Assembly: GCA_950295325.1 (NCBI GenBank)
Contig: OX485804.1
Span: 62,588,533-62,652,532 of the forward strand
Reading direction: 5' to 3'
Length of the DNA: 64,000 nucleotides
From: Polytrichum commune
Taxonomy: Eukaryota > Streptophyta > Polytrichopsida > Polytrichales > Polytrichaceae
In this document: positions 48,182 through 61,070 of the stretch, one piece after another
Layout: each line of letters starts with the position of its first letter
Numbering within the stretch: the first letter of the stretch is position 1
The notes under the pieces: model-generated
The model's database searches: none
Told to the model about the DNA's origin: nothing
Seen by the model: only the letters and a program-made list of their open reading frames with translations
Made by a program: the position numbers and the translations under genes

Positions 48182-50253
48182 CATTCTATGTCAAAACAAC
48201 CCCTCCAATCTAACAACCAAGATCTTGTCAATTTTTGGATTTTTTATAAAAAAATCGACAACCTCTTGACCATAGTTTGGATTTCCATCCCTATCCGACC
48301 CAAACTTCCTTGGAGGGTCCGTCTCCTTGGTCAAAAAATATTGCCATGTAGGCATTTTGGAGAGCAACGGCCTTTGAACTTTGGCCTCTAGTGTGAAGGG
48401 TCGAGAGGCCGAAGTCTTGGTTTGTTGCAATCTGATTGGTGGAAATCAATGGCCTCTCAACCTTTGGCCATAGTGTGAAGCGGCAAAGATGGGCTCCACC
48501 TAATTCCAACACCTCCCTTCCGTCACTAGTTCACTGCATTGGAAACTTTGGAAACCCTAGGACCCTATTTTTTGAATTTGTTCCCTTTGAGCACGGAAAG
48601 AGGACACCATAACGGTATCAGGGCAGTATACCCTTGAGGTGGAAGCGATACTGGTGCAAATAAAAAATCCTTTAAGTACTGTTTGTGGTGAGTTGGTCAT
48701 TAAGAAACAGTTGATTTCAAATGGTCTAAAAGGTTCCTTCCAAAGCACCAGAACTCGAATACCTGAAAGAACATAGCCTTCCCCAAGATTTGGAAACCAA
48801 AATCAAAGACATCAGCGACAAGATAAGAAAGCATGTAGGCATGCAGTCAACTGTGTACGTCTTCTACATTATATGGATACAATTGTAAACAAAAAACCTA
48901 GAGTCTACACAACCTTCAAACAGAAAGGTCACATGAGAAATGTACTATAACTAGTTTCTTATTCTGAAGGACCAGGAGGAATTGGTCTCATCGACACTAT
49001 TTTCAAATGGTCTAGCTGAGGCGCTGTGTGCCGACTCCTTGCCACTAACGTTGCAGCACCCTTTGCAGCTTCGGGATGGTGTCAAGACAAACTGCATGAA
49101 GAAAGGTCATTAGAGCCCACCAAGAACAATTCTTTCCAAACAGGAAAGCCTGCTTAACCTCAACTTGCATGAGTATTCACAACAAGATGAAAAACCTAGA
49201 ACTGGCTAACATGGACTAACTGTCCGCTGGCAATAGCTTACGAACCAAGGATTACTTCTTGCAGCAGTAGTGACTTTTGGTAATACTGATCAGCTGAAAT
49301 GGAGAAGTTTCTCAGAAAACACAACATAAATTCAGAAATTCAGAAAAGACAATCATGTCAGAAATAACAGGGACCAACAATTGCCTGCTGAAAAGACATC
49401 CAACAGTTGCGCAAGTACAAAAACCTACTCAACTCTCGATATGCAAGCTTGAGATAACGAGATAACACAATGAACCTATCACTGAGACCGTCCACTCGGT
49501 ATCCTGAAAGAACTATCTTCTCGTGTAAAACCAGGCCCACCCGTTGCCGACTCACATAACAGACATTTAATATGGATGCGAAGCACATATTATGTTGGAA
49601 ACATTGCAGCTAGGGCTCCCTCCCATCGACATATCCGCAAATACATGTGAAAAGTGGATGCAACTATCCCGTTTGTTGCCACCGCAAACTCTCAACAATA
49701 TAATGAGACGAGCAATTAATGACCTTATTTCCCCTCACGTTTCCACCTAAAATAGTCTAGGCTGCTTAGATTGATGAGTTATTTACCATGTCATTTTACA
49801 AGACAACGTGAAATCAATAATTTTCTTTTCCTGAATGCGAATATGGATACGACAACCGGTGGGAGAATGCACCGTGCCTGCATCCGCAAAACCAAAAGCG
49901 GATGGATACAAGTTGGATACAGATACGGCAACAAGTGGGCTTTGCTGTAATAAGCAGATACAGAAGATAATCCACTAAAATACAGAACACAACAGATATC
50001 AGTTCTCTTCGATTGATGAATGGATTCAGGTCAAGTAGTGAACCCCTACCTTCCAAGGATAACAGTCTGGATAATGCTCCCATGCTGCTTCTCAGGAACA
50101 TGCACCCGGATGAATCTGTAACCGACCTCCAAAATTTACTTGATGATAGTAACAAAACCGTTGTACCAAAATGGTTGCTGTGCAGAAAACCGCAATCCGC
50201 AACCAGAAACCAAGAAACTGAGGACGCTTCAAACCCTAGGGTTTGCAGCCCGG
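45910..50253. other. Intergenic DNA, AT-rich then mixed
   Basis: 45910-47500 is AT-rich with nothing recognised. An AG dinucleotide run lies at 48149-48178. Repeats of a TTTGGCC...AGTGTGAAG motif occur near 48374-48485. A short minus-strand frame around 49090-48960 (ends SFRIRN) could be an exon but has no family match. The 49800-50253 part is probably the 3' UTR of the SMAP1 gene. The palindromic AAACCCTAGGGTTT lies at about 50231-50244. Confidence 0.5.
48149..48178. repeat. AG dinucleotide microsatellite
   Basis: About 15 uninterrupted AG units. Confidence 0.95.
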
Positions 50254-50442
50254 CTAAGCTAGGTCGGTATCGTCGAAGTCGTCTTCGAAGTCGTTGAAGA
50301 AGTCGGCGTCGGATGGCTTGTGGTCGACTGCGGCGTCGCCAAGCAAATCCAGTGCGTCTCCATCAACATCGACGTCCATGGCCACCCCTACCACTCCGTC
50401 CTCCAGGTCCGGCATATACAGGCCTGCCGGATAGGCCTTCAT
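50254..50442 (-). CDS. SMAP1: SMALL ACIDIC PROTEIN 1 homologue (62 aa)
   Basis: A single-exon ORF of 62 codons plus stop. It begins MKAYPAGLYMPDLEDG, carries an acidic AMDVDVDGDALDLL middle and ends in the diagnostic F/D-rich tail DADFFNDFEDDFDDTDLA. Arabidopsis SMAP1 is also about 62 residues with an almost identical tail; it mediates the response to the synthetic auxin 2,4-D and associates with the COP9 signalosome. The ATG at 50442 was chosen because it gives the family length; the frame is open further upstream but without an ATG. No membrane segment or signal peptide is present. A Tourist-like MITE starts about 190 bp upstream, in the promoter or 5' UTR. Identification rests on the tail motif and length, and is strong for so small a protein. 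Confidence 0.88.
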   Translation of the reverse strand: MKAYPAGLYMPDLEDGVVGVAMDVDVDGDALDLLGDAAVDHKPSDADFFNDFEDDFDDTDLA

Positions 50443-50630
50443 CCTGTTTGAATCCGTCTCAACCTTCACCCACAATCAACAAAACCGATCCTCAACTTTC
50501 ACAATCATTCCTGGCGCTCCACCCACTCTTGCCAAGTGCTGTGGAATGCAGATTTTACGCAAGCTTGCCGCTGCCGAAGCTTCGAAATCCACTGCGAAGT
50601 GCACGACAATCTTCTTCGTCTTTCTTCTTA

Positions 50631-51019
50631 GGGCCAGTTCACACGGGGTCCAAGTCCTAAGTCCCAAGTCACTTGAGGTCAATCCGTGCAATCTCAACCG
50701 TTGAGAGGCTTGGGACTTACCACTTCCCACGAGGTCCCAAGTCCTAAGTCCCAAGTACGACATGGATGCCTACATGGCAACACTTTTTGGAGGTCAGGCT
50801 CAGGACTTGTATTGAGAGTTGGGTCGCACAAAAAGCTAGATCCAACTTTCAACACAAGTCCCCCAAATATTTGTGCATAAAATAATTGAGATCCAACTTT
50901 AATTTTAATTAATACATTTTAATAGTTTCTTGAGGCTTAAAAGTTGGGACTTTGTCTTCATGTTGAGACTTGCTAACATGAGTAAGACTTGGTACTTGGG
51001 ACCCCATGTGAAGTGGCCC
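50631..51019. mobile_element. Tourist-like MITE, copy 2, upstream of SMAP1
   Basis: It starts GGGCCAGTTCACACGGGGTC and ends GGGACCCCATGTGAAGTGGC then CC. It is similar throughout to 11720-12109, including AAGTCCTAAGTCCCAAGT and TGAGAGTTGGGTCG. The flanks are TTA on the left and ATA on the right, an imperfect 3-bp duplication. Confidence 0.88.
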
Positions 51020-53990
51020 ATAATGTTCTCCGTAAAGCACAAGCATGTTTCAATCCATGCTTTGAAGATGAACTTAGGTCATGTTTATAAAGCATTAAGC
51101 CTTGTCTGAAATTTTGCTTTCTAATGTGCGGAGCCCTTATATCATGTAAAGCACTTATACATTTTTTTTCATCTATTATTATGTGTCCATTATCTAGCTT
51201 GAATGTGCATATAATTGAATGGAGGGCATTATGCTGGGGCGGAATGCCCTCGCCAAAAACGTGATCCTACCTCTTGGCAAAATGTCCTTCATACATCTTC
51301 TCTAGCAAAAATCTAGGAGTTCTTTACGTAGAAGAATGCCCCTCAAGTTGTGGATTGCAAGATTTTTCAAGCACGGCCGTTGGGCTCCTACCCTTGGGCA
51401 ATGCCCTTAAATACTACAATGGAGTCCCCTAAGGCATTCCCCTATAATTGCCCATAGTGGCTCATTACCCTATATCACGTAATATCCTTAGTCGTGGAAG
51501 GAGGTATTCTTTGGATCCGAATATATATCACGTAGTTGGGTTCTAGACATGCTTATTGTTGATGCACCATCTTTCTAATGACCATTTGGACAAGACTTCT
51601 AAGTCATATTGACTCATCCTCCTTCCTAACCTACTAAACCAGTTTTTGCAATTTGAAATGCAAAAACTTGCATAAACGAATGCATGTCAATTGACACGCA
51701 CAATTTAGAATTTGACATGTAGTGTGACTTGTGAAGAAAAAAACCACACATCAATTGACACGTACAAATTTGAAGTGACACGCACTACCAAGCATGTGAC
51801 ACTTTAGAAGAAAATGTAGATGTCTATTGACACTCATTTTTGTTTTTGAATTTGTCAAGTGACACTTTTGATTTGAGGTTTGAACATCAAATGAAATTTG
51901 TCAAACATACACACTGCTCGCTTTCTTCCTGCTCATTTCCAGTGTTGCATAGTAAGTACTTATGCAAACCCCTGCATCACTAGCTTATGAGAATTGGGAT
52001 TTTATTAGGGTTTTCCCTGCTTCCGTGCTGCACTTGCAGGCGATCTCCTGTCGCTTCCGCAACACTTGTAGGGTTGAGGTGCAGATCAATTGCTGGGATT
52101 GCCTGTACGCTTCACACGTAACTCCAGCCTCTCTTTCTATCTTGCAAGTTTGTGTTGGTGGTTGATACTCATGGCGATCCAGGAACTCTGTTTCTCGAAC
52201 CTCAGTCCAATATCGATTGCCTTCCTCGACGAGGGCTACCCCTTGTTGGCAATACTCCTGGGAGAGTTTCATTGCATTAAACATTCTGAACATCGAGGAA
52301 TCTTGCTGGTGAGGAGTGGTACATTGATGTATTTGACAAGAGTTGGGGACTTCATGGCACAAGACTTGATTAAAAATATTGTTTGGCAGAAAGACCTTTC
52401 CCATCCCATCATCCACAATGTTTCTAAAAAAATTCTTACCGCCTGAACCAAACTTGAAAATTCCAACTTTCCAACTGGTAAACCTCAACTTCACGTTTGC
52501 AACCATTAAACCTCCTCATTGTAAAGTTGGGCTTTCACATTCAAGTGCCCAACAAAAAGAAAATGTTAGTAGTAATGCGTTTCAATGTCCTCCTCGCCAA
52601 GAGTGGTCTAGAATTCAGAAGTTCATTAGCATGCTCAAGGTAAATTTGTCAAGATATCGGAGACAAATATAAGAATACATTGATTTGGATACGTTAGCAT
52701 CAAAAAGTCTCGGTTTGGGATGCATACTGTGAAATTTGGTTGCAAAACTAATAAGCTGCATCTTAGCAAGATCTTGAAACCATTAAAACTTGATGTAGGG
52801 GAGTTTGCATTACACATACATAGATTTGATCGACATACACAGCCGTGTGATGACCAAATTCTATCTGTAGTGTTTGGACAGGCTTGGGTCGGCCTGCAGA
52901 CCAACCTCATAATTTCTCTTCAAACTTGCGCTCAAGACGCAATTGTAACATCACAAACTGTTGAAACAGTTGACGATTAAATCATGAAGTAGAGCAAATA
53001 TGTAGTTCCACCGCAGCATCTGTTCAAATTCTGGGCAGATGAAATGGGGAAAACCACAGGAGACGTGTGTTGACACAATAGGTTTGCTAAAAAAATGTAC
53101 ATTACATGAACCTTCTGTTACAAGCCACGCGAGAGACTCAGTTGGCAGGAGATTATTGATGTGAAGCTATGTTGGAAGAAAATCCAAATCTATTGGGAAT
53201 ACTCGTTTGCATCATGGAGACTCCCTCAGGATCAACTCCCTTCGTCATTTTATGCTGTTGGTACCACTTTGTCCTCTCTGTTCCAACCAGCACCAGATCC
53301 CCAGTATCAGTTTGCAGATGGTCAAATCACCCTCAGGAATCCAATTATAAACAACTGACTTCGAAATAAATCATATCTGTAACATCCACCTAATAACGCG
53401 TGGAGCCAAAACCATCAGTTAGACTCTTCCAATGTTGTTACAAATAAACTGGATACTGAATAGTTGACGATGAAGGATGTCTAGATGCTAAATTTCTATT
53501 TGAATGATTTGCAAACCAACACCTACTATCTGATGAAATGCTAGAACTATCATGTTAAGCAGATAGAGTAGAGAATGAAATATAAGCACCTAATTGCATG
53601 ATATGTTGATTCAGTGTATGGGAAAATTTCTTTACACACATTCAGTGGTAACCAGAGGTCAATGATGACACTTTAGTTTTATTACAAAAGGTCATCACAA
53701 AACAAGTGTGAAGACGCTTAAAGAATGAAGAGCTCTTTATTTACAGATAATACTTTTTTCTCATGGATAATATCCAAATGCTTAAGGGAAATGTTTGCCT
53801 GGAGACAGGGAGAGGGAAAGAGCTAGGGAAAGGGATATCTTTTTCACAGGGTAGGTGACACTGCAGAGTTAGTAAGTAAAGAGTTAGTAGGAATGTAAGG
53901 TTAAAGTTGGATATAATGAGATGCTGTCCAAATCCAGAAGGGGGGAGGGGGAGTATATTCTTGTATTGTGTCAACAGACACTCAGTCAAG
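51020..53990. other. No recognised gene
   Basis: 51020-51960 is AT-rich; a TCAATTGACACG-type motif recurs near 51689, 51754 and 51825. From 51985 to 52506 overlapping frames are open on both strands (173 codons on minus, 118 on plus), none with a known motif. Plus-strand frames at 52379-52672 and 52720-52980 could be exons of a decayed gene, but no family is recognised. The 3' UTR of the receptor gene probably occupies 53740-53990. Confidence 0.4.
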
Positions 53991-56900
53991 TCATATTGGC
54001 AAACAATTGGAGGTCCTTCTTCTTAAGGATGAAGATGATTTCAACAAACAAGCACTCAGACTCTGTTGCAGAGTATCGTTGAGAGAGGACTGACCAACAA
54101 GCTGATGAGGGAGGTTGAAATTGTAGTCCTCCTGAGACCTCCTTCGCATATACAGGAACACCCCACCGGCAATGGCAACAACCGCTGCCAACACCCCGAT
54201 CACTATACCGAAGATGGCGCCCGTGGAATGGCTTGCTTTGTGAGAGCAATCTGGTAGCGATGGAACACCGCAGAGTCCTTGGTTATCTGCCAAATTGATG
54301 TACCCACCATGTACTCCAATGGTGTATATCGCCTCTGGGACTGGCCCAGCCAGATGATTGTTGTCAAGGCTCCTGCAAAATCAAAAGGAAGCATTTCATT
54401 AATGATGATGAATACAGAACATCAACATACACCATTCACATGATGATGGTACAATACATCAGAAAATACATGAGAGAGAGAGAGAGAGAGCTCTTACAGA
54501 TGTTGCATTTGTGCGCTGCCAAGGCTAATGGGAATGGCGCCTACCAGAGAATTATAAGACAAATCTCTGAATTTCACAAATAAACAAAAATATAAATCAG
54601 AACATCTGAAAACTTGGGTGGACTATGGAGCATGGCAGAGTACATAAACTAACTCCTTGGAACACTATGATGTCATTCTAACAGTTCGAGGCTCATAATT
54701 TGTTAGGTCCGATCATGCATTTTACGTGTTTGTGTCAACAAGTTACACAAGGAAAAGGAAGCATCATTTTCTGATTTCAAAATAATGAAGATGAAGACAC
54801 TATGAATGATGATGAAGTATGGAAAGAGAAAGAAATCACACACTAGAAGTCCTCGTCAGGGACTTGCTATGAATCATGCTTACAAAGAAATTAGGTTGTT
54901 TGTTCCCAAGCCTGAAGGAATGGGACCTGAAATTTGATTATTGCTGGCATTCCTGTGGTCCAATATCAACACATTAGAATGAGAACAAACAGAAAGATAA
55001 ATCTACTTGAAGTGCACTCTACGAATATTTTATAAAGTAAAAATGCTCTCATAACCGCAAAGCAGATAAGGGAACGAAAATAATGTATGTGGCAAAAGCA
55101 TATAGATCAGTTTCTTACATTGTTATGAGATGAGAAAGTTGGTTAATGTCTGGAGCGATATATCCTGTAATACCTTGCTGCGCAATGTTTCTGCAGTAGT
55201 CAAATTCAAGGTCGTTAGAATGACAACATTGCAACTTTTCGTCGACAACCAGAACAACATTAATCAGACACCCCTATCAAAAAAAACACCTGAATCAGAT
55301 AGCAATAACCTCATCCGTGGAACACAAATTTCATATTGAGAAAGGATTGATATCTGATCCACAGTGGAGTGGACTATACAAAAGCAAGTAGAATTCTGAG
55401 TGCGTACATGTGAGTGACAATGAGGGAGGCACCATCAGCGGCAAGATTACAAGTGACTCCTTCCCAGGCATCCCAGTCAGTGGGTGCGCAAGGATCTCCG
55501 TTCCATCCCAACCTCGAAGGAACATTTAATGTGTCTCTCAATGCATGCATAGCAGCAGCTGCTCAGAGCGAATGTCAAATGATGTCAGCAAATTTTCCAC
55601 CGACGCAGGAACTCCCAATCCACTCACTGGTCTTACTTGAGAAACAACATCAGAGACGGTTTGCCTTACTGATTAGAGTTGCAACCAATACCTAGGGTCA
55701 TTTACGAGCATAATTTACAGGATAAAATAGAAACATAATTAAAGACACCAAGATTTCAGTAACCAAGAGAATTCAGAAAAAGGCTGATAACTAGACATAA
55801 TTGGCGAAGATTACGCACCTTCTGTGAGGTTTGTGGCAATATCTGCTGGTACAACCGCAAGAACTTCCAGCCCACAGATGAGAGGGCTCCCTATGACCGG
55901 TACAAGTGAAATTGTGAGTTGCCCCCCAGTCAGATTCTTCACAGTGTAGACATAATCGAAAGCTGCATTAGCTCCGACTTGCTGGAACAAATCCAATGAG
56001 GGCAAGACTGTTAGCCCATTGATGGAAACATTGAACACACGTAACCCAGCGTTAATTACAGTTGGATCGATCTCCGCAAAGTGGAACCAAATCTGATAGT
56101 CCAACTTCGCATCCACAGTAAAATCATACACTATCGGGATGCCCGGCTGCGCTTCGATCCGACAGATTTGGTAAAGGCGCGCAGGCCAGTAATTTGGTGC
56201 CAAGTTTGACCCAGCGATGTTTGCCTGTGTGGACACGACTGCTCTCACATTGTTTGTGTACACATCATCTGCCTCCCAGGATCGTCCTCCAAGGTCGGTC
56301 ACATTGTCAAACCCTGGACCGAAAGAGGAGTTTCCCCCCGTCAACCTGCCATAGTCCACAAGGATCACATTCTGCCCCGTGACATTGGAATTGTAAGACA
56401 GATCATCCACTTTGAGAAGCTCAAGAGCTCCAATGACTGGAACATCTGTACCAATGCTGTAGAAGCAGATTGTTGCCACACTGTCGTGAATGTAAGCATA
56501 CAGATCTGAGTAGGCACCGAAGTTGCTATTATCATCGGCCCATGGGTACCGCCAACTGAACACCACAGTTCCTTCCACCGATACATCGAAACTCGGTGAG
56601 TGACTCAAATTGTCGTAGTTGTTGTAGGCGAAGAACATCTGAATTTGGTGTCTGCCCAATGGCACCGGTACTTCGTAGCAGTTCTTCTTGCCCTCCGAAA
56701 TGGGGAAGTAACGGAGCGTGCGTTCTTGTTCCCTGGGGAAATTCTCGGGGTTCATCACACTTCCTGAGTCACCAGCTGAAAAGAATCGATCCGCGTCCCA
56801 TGTTTGGTTGACGTTATTGAAAAACGTTTGGTTCCCTCCACAATCTATGCGCACATAATTGTCTGCCAAATTTCCCACATCGCCTGTACGTCATCATCTT

Positions 56901-57739
56901 GGCTAATCCACAAAAACTCAATTGTGTTCCTCTACTACACATCCTGTTTTGTATGAGACATGACATTGAGCAATTTCACCTACAAAAATCCACGATCAAT
57001 AGAGAAATGAAGAATGTTGAAAGGTAAATAGGTGTATGGACAAAGAGAAAGAGCACATTTTGGCTAATTCACACCAATTCAAATGTGATCCCCTAATACA
57101 CATGTTATTTTGAATGTTAAGCATGACATGAGAATTGCACTTCCAAAGATCAACATTCAAGAGAGAAATGCAAGGTGTTGAAAAGTACATTGGTCCATGA
57201 TCCACTTTGTCACCGAAGGACGAAGGGAGTGGGGTAAATTTCATGAATGGGTTAATCGGCAGGAGGAATTCCATGAATTGATGAGACGAACTTTAGGGAT
57301 GCAATTACAATCACTGTCGGAAAACTTCATGATAACATTTAAACCCTTAATGGGTATCTTTTCGAGAGGTGCTCAAGCAAACCTGGAGCTGCGATACAAA
57401 GAATCACATTTCGGTGTATTGGGTTGATGGGATCCAACTCAATGAGGTGCTATGGTCGCAATTTCTTTGTGCATTATGGGCTAACTGATGTACAGGAGAG
57501 GAATGTAGGTTGCAGAATGAACGATCCGTCTTGTAACCTAGTGCATTTATGACAGTCGCAGAATGTGGATTGCAGAACTAATAAAGTCACCAAACATACA
57601 TTATTTAACCCTTAGTGAGAATTGAAGACAAGATACTTAGTTGCGAAGAGGTGTTTGAATCCACACCTAGACCCTGCGCAAACACCGCGGGCAGGAAGGC
57701 CAGAAGCAACACCCACGCAGTTCGAGGAATCCCCGCCAT
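53991..57739 (-). CDS. RLP4-type receptor-like protein: malectin-like, LRR, transmembrane, no kinase
   Basis: Seven exons on the minus strand: 57739-57667, 56883-55819, 55558-55408, 55190-55119, 54952-54884, 54566-54498, 54372-53991. All junctions are GT-AG and in phase, giving 626 codons plus stop. Residues 1-23 form a signal peptide (MAGIPRTAWVLLLAFLPAVF, cleavage near AQG). Exon 2 encodes a tandem malectin-like region starting NYVRIDCGGN. Exon 3 holds the linker with GWNGDPCAPTDWDAWEGVTC. Exons 4-6 each encode LRR units (ITGYIAPDI, ISGPIPSGLG, LVGAIPISLG). The last exon gives an LCGVPSLPDC cap, one membrane segment (AIFGIVIGVLAAVVAIAGGV) and a cytoplasmic tail of about 70 residues, starting MRRRSQ, with no kinase domain. 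That architecture matches Arabidopsis RLP4 rather than the kinase-bearing relatives. A plasma-membrane cell-wall sensing role is inferred from the family. Confidence 0.92.
54471..54490. repeat. GA microsatellite next to an exon 6 donor
   Basis: About ten GA units lie a few bases inside intron 6 of the receptor gene. Confidence 0.85.
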
Positions 57740-59270
57740 GGCGCTCGACAAAACTTCACAATGATCTCAATACCCACGCATCGTTTCCACCACCATGAAA
57801 AAATCGGACGAGGCCAGTGACTCAGGCAGCTCCGTTCTTCACCCCTTTCACCTGATCCCAAAAATCGCAACCCGCACCAACACACCCACATCAACAACAG
57901 CGTCATCCTTGCAGGATTGAAATCACCCAAGAGAGAGGATCTTGCACCTTCCTCGCCATTTTAAGCAATGCTACCCACCCTCTCAACCTAATATTGAAAG
58001 AAAAATACACCTCCATTGGGCTCGTCCCCTGAAGAATCCACGGCCGATCTAGCAATGCCAGCACCTTCGAAGAGCCTAAGCCATGTCCACAAACGACCAA
58101 CAACAATATTTTTGAGAAAATCCTCACCTTTAACTAGTAGAGCTCCGCCTCCCAAGCTGCATCACCACCTCTCAGAACCTCTCAGAACCCCACCGCCCAC
58201 ATTGACGCCAACAACGTCCCGGAAGCAAAGATGAGCTTGCTCAACCAAAACCCACAGATCTCCCCGACCAAAATGTGGGGCAACCGAGCTAGATCCAAGG
58301 CAACGTTAAGGTGTCTCCTTGCTTTGCAACAAAAGCACCACAACAGATGCACACGAGACTTGACAAGTTAGCCCAGAATCTAATACTGTCCAGCCGCCAC
58401 TTTGACAGCTCCCAAGTTGAGTTGGCTTAGTAGGATCTGAATACCTCCAAAAAGATTTGGTTGTGAGGATCGTAGGCGGCCGACAAGACAATGAGAGGCC
58501 GAGAGAGACCGGCCAGAGCAGGGCTCGGGGCGATATGGGTAAGTTGAGTTGCGCGTGGTGACGGGGGCGGAAATGCGAGGAGGGAGGAGGTGATTATTCC
58601 TCCGGGTGCGGCGGCTGGCGCGCTCTACTCCGCCCCAAGTTTGCTAATTTGGTTCTGATTTCGTTTTAGTTTTTTTGTTTCTTCGGTTGTTCGGATGTGA
58701 ATCATACGATGCTTTTCGCAGTGGATGTTAGCGGGAAGGAGGAGGAAGGAGCCGGGAAGCAGCGTCTTCAACGAACTTAAGCTTAATCTACTAGCAGATG
58801 GATCAGGACTCAGGAGTGTCGCCACCAACAATTTACTTATTAGCTCCCCGTTCGGTGGGGCGATCACCAAGACATGCTGCAAGTGGACAGAGCGTGGAAA
58901 GTTAGCGGCATTCAGGATTTCCGCATTTGTTGCGAAGATTGTGAATCTCTCGAACTACCGCAACTGTAGAAGTCCTTCATCTGACTTACTAGGACAATTG
59001 CGCCTTGTTGTACTGTAACAATAATCTATGGCACTGGGATTTACTGCCCCTGTACTACACTGCTTGTGGTATTTAGTGGGACGTACACTATTTATTAAGG
59101 GTACACTAAATCTACTCTATGTCCATTTTGGAACTTTAGAACAATGACAGTGAGTCATTGTTTCAAAGTTCCAAAAGCAGTTGGCCATTGATGGTGGCGT
59201 GTCGGGATTGTTCAAGAAATTATTCATATGCACTTGTACAATGGGTCAGGATGTAACGAGCCCAAACTAA
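57740..59270. other. Receptor 5' flank and spacer
   Basis: The region is GC-richer than its surroundings from about 58440 to 58640 and likely contains the receptor promoter and 5' UTR. A plus-strand frame at 58725-59018 (97 codons) is not recognised. No other gene is seen. Confidence 0.45.
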
Positions 59271-59715
59271 GGGGCGGTTTACACTATGGACCATGAAGTC
59301 GTCCCACGTAAGAGGCCTATTTTGTGTGGGACAACTTCATGGGACAACTTCCATGGTCCGAGTTACTAAAATATTAGTTTTCATGGTTCATGGGCCCTTC
59401 ACTAGGTGTAAACCGAATGTGGACCATGAAGAATGACCATGCACCAAAAAGGCTTAAAACGGCATTTTTCTGACATGGGCCCTTGCTCTTTTTCCCGGAC
59501 CACCTCTTTTGCTTGTCCCAACGGAAAACCCGTTGGACCATGGCAGTGGATAGAGTAGGCTTAAAAAATAATATTTTGTGGACCTCAACCTCCGTGGTCA
59601 CTCTGCCATTTTTTCCTTGGTGTAAACCCAAGTCGTCCCGGGACGACTTCAACGTCCAATCACATCGCCTAGACGGCCTTGGGACGACTTCATGGTCCAT
59701 AGTGTAAACCGCCCC
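59271..59715. mobile_element. Tourist-like MITE with long TIRs
   Basis: The ends are GGGGCGGTTTACACTATGGA...GACTTCATGGTCCATAGTGTAAACCGCCCC, inverted over about 35 bp. TAA flanks both sides. The element is 445 bp and lacks a transposase. Confidence 0.92.
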
Positions 59716-59730
59716 TAAGGTAGGGAAAAC

Positions 59731-59974
59731 GTAACCGGTTGGCCGCTTTGTTTCACCGAGGTGGCACTACACGATTGGCTCTGAGCACACAGGTTTGCAA
59801 ACGATAACCTCGACATCCCAGCCGGTTATGATCATCTAAATCGGTTATGGTGACAAGTGACCCACTGTTTAGGTCACCTGCGCGGCTCAACAAAGCGGCC
59901 AACCGGTTATGTCCGGTAATCGTTTTATTGGAACCGGTTCTGCACCGATAACCGGTTCCAATAAAACGATTACC
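59731..59974. repeat. Nested foldback rich in AACCGGTT
   Basis: An outer inverted pair (59731-59752 and 59889-59910, GTAACCGGTTGGCCGCTTTG and its reverse complement) encloses 136 nt. Immediately after it is a perfect hairpin with 25-bp arms, 59915-59939 and 59950-59974, and a 10-nt loop. AACCGGTT occurs several times. It begins 16 bp after the Tourist element. Confidence 0.92.
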
Positions 59975-60515
59975 TAATACATTCACGACACTTACCGAGG
60001 TGTCTATGTGAATTAGTTTATGTAGTGAGGTTAAATTGGGATGAAAGAACAACAAACCTATATGCAATAAGTTCTTACCAAAACCTCCTCCCCTTGCCCC
60101 TCGGTACTAGGTATTGTGCAATGAAACCCCCCAAACTACACAATATAAATATTTAATAATTGCCAACAAGCCTATGCAAGTGTGTCGACACTAGGTTTTT
60201 GTTGACACAAGTGATCTTTTTAAATGAATATGTTTTTTGATATTTTTTAAATTCATGTAAAAGTTAGGTTCACATTCATAAGTTGTAAACTAATAACTGT
60301 TACAAGGTTCAGAAGAAGCGAGAGAATAGATCATATGATGTAGGGAGAGAGGGAATCACATATGAGTGTACTTCTCATCCATCCAACATAAAAGCTTAAC
60401 CCCCTATAGGTTTATGGTCGATTAATCTCAAATGACTTTGACTACACTATATCAAGATCTTTAAAGCTAGTTATGGTGTCACTTCTACTTTTAAAATGTA
60501 CCCTACATGCTACAC

Positions 60516-60985
60516 ACTACACTAACTATGATATTTAGTGTCACCAATTCTGATTGTCTTGCTCAATACTAATTGTAAACCACAATGTAGTGTCACCAAC
60601 AGTAAATGTTTAACCCAACATTATTTGTCATTCCTTGTAATTTTTTAGGGGATCATAGATTTACAGTGTTGCAATTATTGCCACTTACCAAGTGATTTTC
60701 ATCCAAATTTCCATCATCAATGACAATATTTCATCGCAAATTTGCTAGGATGCAAATTATACCAAACTTAAGAACATTTACCTTAGGGTGGAGGCAGAAC
60801 CGAGAGAAGAGTAGCAAACTAGAGAAGGTAGGGTTTTGGCCAATGGATGAACTCATCCATCATCCATCACCCATCACCCATCACCCATAACAATAGTTGT
60901 TCACTTATTCATAAGGTGTCATCCAAAAAGTTACCATAGTGGCATAGAATACCATATGACACTGAATATCATATTTAGTGTAGTT
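60516..60985. mobile_element. MITE of the intron-29 family, full-length copy
   Basis: It starts CTACACTAACTATGATATTT and ends GAATATCATATTTAGTGTAG. It shares internal blocks with 34415-34780 but has an extra 60700-60830 segment and a CATCACC minisatellite at about 60855-60890. Confidence 0.85.
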
Positions 60986-61070
60986 TAGGGCTTTTATGTT
61001 GGATAAATGAGAGGTACACTCATATGCAATAATTCCCTTTCTCCATAGAACAACCCATTGTCATCACTTA

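Noticed and set aside
51985-52506. 173-codon minus-strand ORF overlapping plus-strand ORFs
   Set aside because: No known domain, splice context or compositional signal was found to favour either strand; left unassigned.
56194-56811. Plus-strand ORFs within the receptor gene
   Set aside because: They are mirror frames of the large malectin-like exon on the minus strand.
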